A stretch of DNA of 5,948 nt. Source: Candidatus Dormiibacterota bacterium. GTDB lineage: Bacteria > Chloroflexota > Dormibacteria > UBA8260 > Bog-877. Below the pieces are notes generated by a model. It did not search any database. It was not told where the DNA came from and was given only the letters and a program-made list of their open reading frames with translations. Below, piece by piece: positions 1 through 5,388 of the stretch. The stretch spans positions 1 to 5,948 of the forward strand of contig PLTL01000254.1 of assembly GCA_003164475.1 (NCBI GenBank), in the 5' to 3' direction. A program made the position numbers and the translations under genes. The first letter of the stretch is position 1. Every line of letters begins with the position of its first letter.

Positions 1-887
1 GCGCCACCAATGGCCAGCGCCTGGAGATGCGCGTGCGTGCGTACTTGCAATCCATGGCCCGGCACGGCACCACCACCGTGGAGGTCAAGACCGGCTACTG
101 GCTCAACCGGGACGGGGAACTGGGGGCCGTGGAGCTGTTCCACAAGCTGGCAGCGCAAAGAGACCTCCCCGACCTCACCGTCACCTTCCTGGGAGCTCAC
201 GCGCTGCCGCCGGAGTACCAGGGGCGGCGCCAGGAGTTCGTCGAGGAGGTGGCCGGGTGGACCGCGGAGGCTTACGCCAGGGGGGCAGGCTTCTGCGATG
301 TCTTCTGCGACGAGGGGGCCTTCACCGTCGCCGAGTCGGCCCACATCCTCGGCGCCGCCCGGGCGGCCGGCATGCGCTTGCGGGTCCACGCCGACGAGCT
401 CGCCCTCACCGGCGCTACCGATCTGGCGGTGGAGCTCGGGGCCCACTCTGCCGACCATCTGCTGGCCATAGGTGACTCCGAGGTCGCGGCCCTGGCCGGA
501 AGCTCAACCGTGGCGACACTCTGCCCCGTGACCGCGTTGGCGCTGGGCAGGACGCCGCCGGCCAGGGCCCTGGCGGCAGCCGGGGTGACCGTGGCGCTGG
601 GGACAGACCACAACCCGGGTACCTCGGGAGCGACCTCGATGAGCCTCATCGTCTGGTTGGCCGTCACCGAGCTGGGGCTGAGCGTCGATCAGGCGCTCAG
701 TGCTGCCACCGCCGGCGGCGCCCGCTCGCTGGGGCTGGCCGACCGGGGTCGGGTCGAGCCCGGGCTGGTGGCGGACCTGGTGCTTTGGGACGCCGACCAC
801 GAGGGGGCGTTCGCCTGGCGGCCTGACCTGGAGCCGCTGCAGGTATGGCGCCAGGGGATACCGGTTTCGGCCGCCTCACCAGGCTAG
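1..887 (+). CDS. hutI: Imidazolonepropionase, C-terminal part (5' end outside window)
   Basis: This enzyme of the amidohydrolase superfamily hydrolyses 4-imidazolone-5-propanoate to N-formimidoyl-glutamate in cytosolic histidine degradation. The reading frame is open from base 3 and gives 294 visible residues. The family is about 400 long, so roughly the first 110, including the HxH metal ligands, lie outside. Visible family motifs, in visible-residue numbers, are HGTTTVEVKTGY (21-32, usually VE.KSGYGL), TFLGAHALPPEY (61-72), HADE (129-132), SADHL (149-153) and TDHNPGT (201-207). H129, E132, H152 and D202 fall at the spacing of the metal and substrate residues recalled for the B. subtilis enzyme. 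An amidohydrolase tail (RVEPGLVADLVLWDA) closes the fold. Oddities are YWL in place of YGL and TLCPVTALALG where HutI usually has LLPG.xF, so a divergent HutI or close relative is possible. No other hut gene is in view. The TAG stop shares bases with the convergent rsmG stop. Confidence 0.85.
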   Translation, partial: ATNGQRLEMRVRAYLQSMARHGTTTVEVKTGYWLNRDGELGAVELFHKLAAQRDLPDLTVTFLGAHALPPEYQGRRQEFVEEVAGWTAEAYARGAGFCDVFCDEGAFTVAESAHILGAARAAGMRLRVHADELALTGATDLAVELGAHSADHLLAIGDSEVAALAGSSTVATLCPVTALALGRTPPARALAAAGVTVALGTDHNPGTSGATSMSLIVWLAVTELGLSVDQALSAATAGGARSLGLADRGRVEPGLVADLVLWDADHEGAFAWRPDLEPLQVWRQGIPVSAASPG

Positions 888-1492
888 AGCCGGGCGGTTC
901 TCCGAAAGCGCATCAACCGGCTGCTGCCGGATCGCTCCAAGCGCAGCCCCTCAAGGCCGGCCCGGGCGGCGGCCTGTTCGAGCCTGGTGTCGATGGCCAC
1001 CGACTCGCCGACGTGGACAAGTGCTTCGGCCCCCGGGGCGAGCAGAGCACCGGCCAGTCGGAGGAGGCGGGGAACTGGCACCGCCGCCCTGGACACCAGC
1101 ACCTGGGCCAGCTCAAAGCCGGGTCTCGCGGCCAGCTCGCCGGCATCGCCGACCGCCACCCGCACGGAGCCGAGGCCCAGCTGGCCGAGGCAGCTGAGCA
1201 GGAAGGCGGCCTTGGCCCGGTCCCTCTCGACCAGGGTCATCGAGACCGCCGGCACCGCGATCGCCAGCGGGATCCCTGGGAGGCCCCCGCCACTGCCCAG
1301 GTCGAGGACCCGGTCGCCCGGCGACCAGTCGCGCAGGGGCACGAGGTCGAGCGACTCCTGGATGTGTCGCCGCTCGGCCTCGGCGCGCGGAACCCGGGTG
1401 AGGTTGAGCCGCTCGCGGTCCGAGTAGAGCAGCTCCACGAAGCGGTCGAGGAGCTGGCGCTCGCGCTCCCCGAGCTCAGCGCCAGAGCTCAC
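884..1492 (-). CDS. rsmG: 16S rRNA (guanine-N7) methyltransferase RsmG (GidB)
   Basis: RsmG methylates N7 of a guanosine in the 530 loop of 16S rRNA (G527 in E. coli) using S-adenosylmethionine. From the GTG at 1492 the product is 202 residues, matching the family (207 in E. coli). The N-terminal helices carry the LNLTRV signature (29-34) and HIQESLDL (43-50). The SAM-binding loop is LDLGSGGGLPGIPLAI (63-78), followed by the acidic LVERD strand end (87-91) and VSRAAVPVPRLL (133-144, the SRA.....L family block). The start is uncertain: a GGGGAG lies 14 bases before GTG 1492, and another in-frame GTG at 1507 would add five residues. The open frame extends further upstream, but there it runs antiphase over the permease gene, so I exclude it. 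It lies 50 bases after the permease stop on the same strand and is probably co-transcribed. No mnmG, parA or rnpA neighbour is visible, although these often flank it. Confidence 0.9.
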   Translation of the reverse strand: MSSGAELGERERQLLDRFVELLYSDRERLNLTRVPRAEAERRHIQESLDLVPLRDWSPGDRVLDLGSGGGLPGIPLAIAVPAVSMTLVERDRAKAAFLLSCLGQLGLGSVRVAVGDAGELAARPGFELAQVLVSRAAVPVPRLLRLAGALLAPGAEALVHVGESVAIDTRLEQAAARAGLEGLRLERSGSSRLMRFRRTARL

Positions 1493-1542
1493 GGCGCAAT
1501 CTTGCACTCCCCGCCGGGAGGGCTTCACCGGGACGCACTTGC

Positions 1543-2457
1543 TCAGGAGAGGACATCGTGGCGGCTCAGAGACAGGGCTGAGAGGGCCAGCAGCAAGAGC
1601 CACCAGGCCCCGACCACCGCCAGCGTCTCGGGCAGCGACGTGTGGACCGCGGGTGTGGCCAGGCCGGCGTAAAGCTGGGGCCGGTGCAGCTGGAGCAGCC
1701 CTGGCAGCCGGTTGAGGCTGGGTCCGTAAAGGAACGCCGTGGCTTCCGCCCACCCCGCCGCACCGGTGACGTGCTGCATCTGTGGAAGCGCCACCGCCAG
1801 ACCGTTGTCGACGGGGAAGAAGAGCACCGCGAGAAGCATCCCGCCGGTCACCGAGCGCAGCAGGGATGCCATCGCAAGCGCCAGCAGGATGCAGGAAAAC
1901 TCACTGATCGCGCAGGCGAGCAGCGCCAGTCCCAAGTTGCCCCAGGCCACCCCGGGAAGCTGCTCCAGCAACCCCACCGATCCGGTCTGATGCTGCACCA
2001 CGACCAGAGTCCCAACGGCCGCCAGCAGCGTGAACCCAACCAGCAGGACCAGCGCGTAAATCGCCACCGCCACGAGCTTGGCGAACAGCATCTGCCAGCG
2101 GCCGGTGCCCCGCCCCAGCAGCACCCTGATGGTGCCCAGGTCGTACTCCATGCCGAGCAGCCGAGAGGCGGTGAGGAGGATGGCGATCCCCGCGCCCATG
2201 GTGAAGAAGAGCTGCAGCGGACTGAGGATCCCGTAGAAGCCGCTGAGGGGGTGGTGGACCAGCTGCGCCTGCAGGGTCGGGTTGGTCGCGTACACCAGCA
2301 TGACCACGGCCAGGAAGAGGACCCCGAGCGTGGTCATCACCAGCGTCGGCCGCTGCCGGCGCAGCTTGAGCAACTCCCCCCGCACCGCTCCGCCGAAGCG
2401 AGGGCGGGCCCAGTGGAGACTGGCCAGCGCCGGAGTGGGGGCGCTACCCGCAGTCAC
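1543..2457 (-). CDS. ABC-2 type transporter permease
   Basis: This is the membrane subunit of a two-gene ABC exporter. The 304-residue protein has about six hydrophobic segments, near residues 38-57, 79-100, 127-154, 172-199, 203-224 and 277-297. The basic stretch RGELLKLRRQR (26-36) comes before the first, as is usual for ABC-2 permeases. The motif MEYDLGTIRVLLGRGTGR (103-120) followed by the helix from LFAKL matches the E-x(4)-GT-[IL]R...R...K block of this family. No signal peptide is seen. The start codon is GTG (2457-2455), lying inside the GTGA overlap with the ATPase stop. A GGAG (2468-2465) sits seven bases upstream within the ATPase coding end, so translation is probably coupled. Substrate cannot be told from the sequence: BcrAB-like systems range from peptide antibiotic export to lipid or unknown cargo. 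The stop is TGA at 1545-1543, 50 bases before rsmG. Confidence 0.88.
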   Translation of the reverse strand: MTAGSAPTPALASLHWARPRFGGAVRGELLKLRRQRPTLVMTTLGVLFLAVVMLVYATNPTLQAQLVHHPLSGFYGILSPLQLFFTMGAGIAILLTASRLLGMEYDLGTIRVLLGRGTGRWQMLFAKLVAVAIYALVLLVGFTLLAAVGTLVVVQHQTGSVGLLEQLPGVAWGNLGLALLACAISEFSCILLALAMASLLRSVTGGMLLAVLFFPVDNGLAVALPQMQHVTGAAGWAEATAFLYGPSLNRLPGLLQLHRPQLYAGLATPAVHTSLPETLAVVGAWWLLLLALSALSLSRHDVLS

Positions 2458-3461
2458 GAGCCGTCTCCGGTGAGCTCCAGGAAGATCTCCTCCAGGTCCC
2501 GGTGCTGGCGGCTGAGCGCCTCGGGGACGAACCCGGCCCGGCTCAGCATCCCGTTCAGCTCCCGCCCGCTCCCCCCCGGCGCCTCGGTGACAATCCGCCC
2601 CTGGGCGTCGAGCCGGGCCTCCTGGCCCCAGGGCTGGCAGTGGATCAGGTTGAGCGCCCCCGCGGCATCCTCGACCTCCACCAGGAAGGGCCCACCGGAG
2701 TCCCGTAGCTCCTCGATCCGGCCCACCCGGATCAGCTCGCCCCGCCGCAGGATGCCCACCCGGTCGCAGAGCCGCTCCACCTCGCCCAGGACGTGACTCG
2801 AGACGAATACGGTCTTGCCCGAGTCCCGTAGCTGCCGGAGGAGAGATCGGATCGACCGGATGCCGGCCGGGTCCAGCCCGTTGGCGGGCTCGTCCAGGAT
2901 CAGGAGCTCCGGGTCGTGGAGCAGCGCGATCGCCAGCCCCAGCCGCTGTCGCATCCCCAGCGAATAGCTGGAGACCCGGTCTCGCTGCCGATCCCGCAGC
3001 TCCACCAATTCCAGGAGTGCATCGATCCGGCTGGAGGTAACCCCTCCCAGAGGCGCCGCTAGAACTCTGAGGTTATCCCGGCCGCTGAGGTGGAGATAGA
3101 GGGCGGCGGTCTCCACCAAGGGCCCCACCCGGGGGAGCACCGCAGACCGGTGCCGCGCCACGTCCTGACCGAATATCTCGACCCTCCCTGAGCTGGGCCG
3201 GATCAGCCCAAGGGCCATCTTCATGGTGGTGGTCTTGCCGGCCCCGTTGGGACCCAGGAACCCGAAGATCTCGCCGCAGAACACCTCCAGGTTGAGGTGT
3301 TCGACCGCAACCTTGGATCCGAAGCGCTTGCCTAGGTCCACGGCCGCCAGCGCACTGGGCCCCTTGTACGAGGGCGGAGGTCCCGCCGACTCCAGCTCCT
3401 GGGGCGGGACCGGGCCCGTTCCCACCACCTCCCCCGCAGCTTGGGGGCCTCCACTGCTCAT
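2454..3461 (-). CDS. ABC transporter ATP-binding protein, BcrA/CcmA type
   Basis: This nucleotide-binding subunit powers the adjacent permease. In the 335-residue product the ABC domain begins near residue 37. Walker A is GPNGAGKTT (70-78). The Q-loop region is RVGPLVETAALYLHLSGRDNL (111-131), with Glu where many ABCs have Gln, as is common in the BcrA group. The signature is YSLGMRQR (166-173), the variant typical of bacitracin-type drug-export ATPases. Walker B is LLILDEP (186-192, D190/E191), the D-loop is NGLDP (194-198) and the switch histidine is H223 in VSSH. A C-terminal tail of about 90 residues after the ABC core (FLVEVEDAAG onward) resembles the accessory domain of this group. The ATG at 3461 gives an unusual Gly/Pro-rich leader of about 35 residues with no good ribosome binding site before it. 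An internal GTG near residues 12-13 could be the real start. The stop overlaps the permease start in GTGA. Confidence 0.93.
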   Translation of the reverse strand: MSSGGPQAAGEVVGTGPVPPQELESAGPPPSYKGPSALAAVDLGKRFGSKVAVEHLNLEVFCGEIFGFLGPNGAGKTTTMKMALGLIRPSSGRVEIFGQDVARHRSAVLPRVGPLVETAALYLHLSGRDNLRVLAAPLGGVTSSRIDALLELVELRDRQRDRVSSYSLGMRQRLGLAIALLHDPELLILDEPANGLDPAGIRSIRSLLRQLRDSGKTVFVSSHVLGEVERLCDRVGILRRGELIRVGRIEELRDSGGPFLVEVEDAAGALNLIHCQPWGQEARLDAQGRIVTEAPGGSGRELNGMLSRAGFVPEALSRQHRDLEEIFLELTGDGS

Positions 3462-3583
3462 CCGTCCATGATGGGGGCTGGGGCAGGCCCTCGGGTCAGC
3501 TGGCCAGCGGGTGCGCTCCCGAGTTCGAATTGGCGGTCCCGCCGTGTTGACAGAGGGCGGCTGACCCCGGTGGCGTCCCAGCG
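3462..3583. other. Divergent spacer between ABC ATPase and bioY
   Basis: This 122-base spacer lies between outward-facing genes and should hold both promoters. A perfect TTGACA occurs on the plus strand at 3547-3552, but no TANNNT-like hexamer follows at 16-18 bases, so I do not call a promoter. A short inverted repeat, GGCGG-tc-CCGCC (3533-3544 region), could be an operator or chance in GC-rich DNA. The GTTCGAAT near 3523 looks like a tRNA T-loop, but its flanks do not pair. I see no BirA- or BioQ-like site that I can support. Confidence 0.4.
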
Positions 3584-4179
3584 GTGCTGCAGATGGCCAT
3601 CTCGGCGCGCCCTCGGCTGGTCCTCGCCGACCTGATCCCCGGGGACCGGGTGCGGGATACCCTGGTGGTCCTCGGCTACGCCGGGCTGGTGGGGCGGGCG
3701 GCCCAGCTGTCGGCCCGGCTCCCCTTCACGCCGATCCCCCCGACCGGCCAGACCTTCGCAGTGCTGTTGGGCGGGCCGGCGGCGGGGACGCGCCGCGGCG
3801 CTGCTGGGATGGTGCTCTTCATGGTGGCCGGAATGATCCGGGTGCCCTGGTTCGCCGGGGGTCCGGGTGGGTTCTCGATCCTCGCCTCGCCCGGCGTCGG
3901 CTACATCGTGGGCTTCAGCTTTGCGGCCGCCGTCCTGGGGATGCTGGCCCGCCGCGGCTTCGAGCGCCATCCGCTCCCCTTGGTCCTGGCGCTGGTGGCA
4001 GGGAACGCGGTGGTCTACGCCTTCGGCGCCACCTGGGCGGGGGCCAGGCGCTGGCCCTGGGGGTCACCCCGTTCCTGCTCGGGGGCGCCCTGAAGGCAGT
4101 CCTAGCAACCGCGCTGCTACCTGCAGCCTGGCAGCTGGTGGGTCGCTCCGAGGTCGACCGGGAGCGCCGCTCTCAGTAA
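3584..4179 (+). pseudogene. bioY: BioY biotin transporter S component, frame broken near 4039-4043
   Basis: BioY is the membrane substrate-binding subunit of ECF-type biotin uptake transporters. The N-terminal frame from GTG 3584 (an ATG at 3593 is equally possible; neither has a clear Shine-Dalgarno) shows LPFTPIPPTGQTFAVLLGG (46-64), GTRRGAAG (68-75), VPWFAGGPGGFSIL (87-100), GVGYIVGF (104-111) and GNAVVYAFGATW (140-151). These are family blocks in the right order, with several hydrophobic helices. After codon 4037 this frame runs into non-BioY residues and stops at 4093. The family C-terminus (QALALGVTPFLLGGALK and a final helix) continues in the -1 frame from about 4042 to TAA 4177. One missing base in the G5 run 4039-4043 would join the frames at 198 residues. 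Even then the loop before GQAL is about eight residues short, and the GDxxK motif reads GGALK. A real lesion or an assembly error are both possible. No ecfA/ecfT (bioM/bioN) gene is adjacent. The 3' end overlaps sufT by 7 bases. Confidence 0.8.
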
Positions 4180-4544
4180 AGCCCCAGTTCCAGCTTGGCC
4201 TCGTCCGACGCCATGGTATGGGGGTCCCAGGGGGGGTTCCAGACCAGGTCCACCCTGACCTCGCGGATTCCCGGCAGGAACTGGGTGGCCATGTGGACCT
4301 GGGACTCCAGCATGGGGCCCAGCGGGCAGTACGGGGTGGTCAGCGTCATGGTCACGACCGCATCCCCCTCCTGGTCCACCTCCACGCCGTAGACCAACCC
4401 CAGGCTGACGATGTCCAGGCCCAACTCGGGGTCGATCACCTCGCGCAAAGCCTCGTGGACGTCATCTCCCGTCGCCCTCAGGATGGCGGCCGTCGGGGCT
4501 TCGGGAGCTGCTGCTGCCTCGGTCTCAGGCCCTGGCTCGTCCAT
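4173..4544 (-). CDS. sufT: SufT-like MIP18 family (DUF59) Fe-S assembly protein
   Basis: This is a small cytosolic protein of the MIP18/DUF59 family. Members placed at the end of SUF operons assist maturation of Fe-S proteins. From ATG 4544 it is 123 residues: an acidic, Ala/Pro-rich lead (1-25), then the domain with ALREVIDPELGLDIVSLGLVYGVEV (32-56), TMTLTTPYCPLGPML (65-79, with the conserved Cys73 in the TxxxCP block), and VDLVWNPPWDPHTMASDEAKLELGL (98-122), the usual C-terminal block. The start is set by a GGAGG at 4555-4551, six bases upstream of ATG. A longer open frame beginning at 4619 would only read antiphase through sufU. The first 20 bases overlap the end of sufU, indicating coupled translation. 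The TGA lies inside the convergent bioY 3' end. PaaD and Mrp-associated proteins share the domain, but the SUF neighbours favour a SufT role. Confidence 0.88.
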   Translation of the reverse strand: MDEPGPETEAAAAPEAPTAAILRATGDDVHEALREVIDPELGLDIVSLGLVYGVEVDQEGDAVVTMTLTTPYCPLGPMLESQVHMATQFLPGIREVRVDLVWNPPWDPHTMASDEAKLELGLY

Positions 4545-4998
4545 CCCTACCCTCCAGCTGATCGAGCCCGGCCTCCAGCGCGGTCCAGGGCAGCATGGCG
4601 CACTTGACCCTGGCCGCATAGCGACGCACCCCCGCCAGCGCCTCCAGGTCGCCGAGCTCCCCGACGGTGGTGGGGTCCTTACCTTCCAGGAGCATGGCCC
4701 GGAAGCTGCCGATCAGGTCCCTGGCACTGTCCAGGGACTTGCCCTGGATCTCCTCACTCATCATCGAGGCCGCTGCCATCGAGATCGAGCAGCCCTGGCC
4801 CTCGAACCCGACCTCCTCGACCTGGCCCTCTCGGACCCGCAGGCTGATGTCGACCTCGTCACCGCAGAGCGGGTTGTAGCCGTGGGTCGCGACATCGGCG
4901 GGCTCCACCAAGCCCCGGTGACGGGGATGCCGGTAGTGGTCCAGGATGATCTCCCGGAAGAGCTCGTCGTCGAAGCTGGCCGGATTAGCCTGCGCCAC
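4525..4998 (-). CDS. sufU: Fe-S assembly sulfur-transfer protein SufU
   Basis: SufU is the zinc-dependent sulfurtransferase that accepts persulfide sulfur from SufS and passes it toward the SufBCD scaffold. The 157-residue protein carries DHYRHPRHRG (20-29), NPLCGDEVD (42-50), EGQGCSISMAAASMM (66-80) and the C-terminal ARVKCAMLPW (129-138). The zinc ligands are all present: Cys45, Asp47, Cys70 and Cys133. They are offset by only four or five from those of B. subtilis SufU (C41, D43, C66, C128). The stretch of about 19 residues between the second and third Cys regions that separates SufU from IscU appears present. The start is GTG 4998, with AGGA at 5009-5006 seven bases upstream. It lies downstream of sufS on the same strand, but about 390 bases away rather than abutting, and overlaps sufT by 20 bases. 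Its own promoter in the gap is plausible but not shown. Confidence 0.94.
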   Translation of the reverse strand: MAQANPASFDDELFREIILDHYRHPRHRGLVEPADVATHGYNPLCGDEVDISLRVREGQVEEVGFEGQGCSISMAAASMMSEEIQGKSLDSARDLIGSFRAMLLEGKDPTTVGELGDLEALAGVRRYAARVKCAMLPWTALEAGLDQLEGRDGRARA

Positions 4999-5030
4999 CT
5001 GCTAATCCTACCCCGCCCTGGGAATTGCAA

Positions 5031-5061
5031 GCGGGGACCGGAGTCGAGCTCCGATCCCCGC
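5031..5061 (-). terminator. Strong 13-pair hairpin between mini-ORF and sufU (attenuator or processing stem)
   Basis: The arms 5031-5043 and 5049-5061 are complementary over 13 positions around a five-base loop. The single non-Watson-Crick position (5038/5054) is a G-U wobble in minus-strand RNA but a C-A mismatch in plus-strand RNA, so the stem is complete only in the suf transcript. It lies 32 bases before the sufU start. The following bases (TTGCAATTCCC) are not a U-run, so classical intrinsic termination is doubtful. An attenuator, an RNA-stabilising or processing stem that sets sufS/sufU ratios, or a protein site are alternatives. Confidence 0.5.
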
Positions 5062-5109
5062 CGTTAGGGCTCGCGAGTTGAGAACTTCCGACGCGGGACG
5101 CCCACCGGC

Positions 5110-5126
5110 CCGGACCGCCTGTCCGG
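5110..5126 (-). other. Small hairpin downstream of the mini-ORF
   Basis: CCGGAC (5110-5115) and GTCCGG (5121-5126) form a perfect six-pair stem with a five-base loop. It lies about 58 bases after the mini-ORF stop on the suf strand. Such stems are frequent in GC-rich DNA, so a function is only possible, not shown. Confidence 0.35.
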
Positions 5127-5183
5127 ATCCGCTATCCGTGGTTGACCAGCGCGTCTTAGAACTTCAGGTCCCGGCCAAAGTCC

Positions 5184-5234
5184 TCAGTCGGTCCCCAAGA
5201 TGGTGAGAGTCCGTTTAGATATACCTTCGACCAT
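5184..5234 (-). CDS. Putative 16-residue leader or small peptide inside the suf gap
   Basis: This short ORF (MVEGISKRTLTILGTD) starts at ATG 5234 and ends at TGA 5186-5184. What sets it apart is the ribosome binding site: AAAAGGAGGT at 5251-5242 is close to a full complement of the 16S rRNA 3' end, with eight bases between GGAGG and ATG. That makes it the best ribosome binding site in the window, better than those of the recognised genes. I do not recognise the peptide. It has no Cys or run of one amino acid that would suggest a classical amino-acid attenuator. Beyond the stop, the +1 frame continues as TEDFGRDLKF to TAA 5158-5156, so a 25-26 residue product would need a one-base shift. Alternatives are a leader peptide controlling sufU, a tiny functional peptide, a remnant of a larger gene, or chance. 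Confidence 0.4.
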   Translation of the reverse strand: MVEGISKRTLTILGTD

Positions 5235-5241
5235 GGGCACT

Positions 5242-5251
5242 ACCTCCTTTT
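5242..5251 (-). promoter_or_regulatory. Near-consensus ribosome binding site
   Basis: Read on the minus strand this is AAAAGGAGGT, complementary to the CCUCC core and flanks of the 16S rRNA tail. It is placed eight bases before ATG 5234. No other minus-strand start codon lies at a suitable distance, so it decides the mini-ORF start. Confidence 0.65.
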
Positions 5252-5254
5252 CTT

Positions 5255-5289
5255 GGGGTGCCGCCACAGCAGAGGCACCGTTGCACCCC
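5255..5289 (-). other. Two mutually exclusive hairpins just upstream of the mini-ORF ribosome binding site
   Basis: GGGGTGC (5255-5261) pairs with GCACCCC (5283-5289), a perfect seven-pair stem. GGTGCC (5257-5262) pairs with GGCACC (5274-5279), a perfect six-pair stem. Both use the bases 5257-5261, so only one can form at a time. In minus-strand RNA the shared arm ends three bases before the purine-rich Shine-Dalgarno tract. The arrangement could gate ribosome access, but neither stem covers the Shine-Dalgarno itself. It may be chance in GC-rich sequence. Confidence 0.35.
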
Positions 5290-5388
5290 CGCGGGACGGC
5301 CAGACGACGCTGTCGCTCGATAGTTTAGGGCCGAGCCGGGCCACCGCCGCGCGACCAGAGCTGCCGGCGCACGCCAGCGGAGCCGAGA

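Larger units (their letters stand above)
4999..5388 (-). other. Long gap inside the suf operon with structured RNA potential
   Basis: This is a 390-base stretch between sufS and sufU, genes that are usually nearly contiguous. Reading on the suf (minus) strand it holds, in order: a TAAACT hexamer (5327-5322) that fits TANNNT but has no recognisable -35; two alternative hairpins (5289-5255); a strong Shine-Dalgarno (5251-5242) and 16-codon ORF (5234-5184); a small hairpin (5126-5110); two copies of AGAACTTC, written on the plus strand (5158-5165 and 5081-5088); and a strong hairpin (5061-5031) just before the sufU ribosome binding site. The stretch 5180-5260 is visibly less GC-rich than the flanking genes. 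I recognise no tRNA, tmRNA or known riboswitch. Confidence 0.6.

Noticed and set aside
1493..1753. N-terminal extension of the rsmG frame
   Set aside because: It reads antiphase through the permease C-terminus. RsmG homology starts near 1492, and the length fits the family without the extension.
1642..2796. Long plus-strand open frame of 384 codons antisense to the permease and ATPase
   Set aside because: It runs opposite two clear ABC genes, is very rich in Gln, Arg and His, has no recognisable domain, and is the expected shadow in high-GC DNA.
3505..3545. tRNA-like T-loop (GTTCGAAT) upstream of bioY
   Set aside because: The flanking bases do not form a T-stem, and no acceptor, D or anticodon arms can be drawn.
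3547..3576. sigma70-type promoter for bioY with TTGACA
   Set aside because: No acceptable -10 hexamer lies at 16-18 bases, so the -35 match alone is not enough.
3458..3970. Minus-strand open frame of 170 codons opposite bioY
   Set aside because: The composition is low-complexity Arg/Pro/His/Gly and the opposite strand carries clear BioY motifs.
5049..5186. UGA of the mini-ORF read as selenocysteine, giving a longer product
   Set aside because: No SECIS-like stem follows the UGA, and the readthrough sequence is Arg/Pro-rich with the look of a noncoding frame.
5200..5328. Plus-strand ORF of 42 codons in the suf gap (starts MVRVRLDIPS)
   Set aside because: It has no ribosome binding site and lies opposite the better-supported minus-strand mini-ORF.
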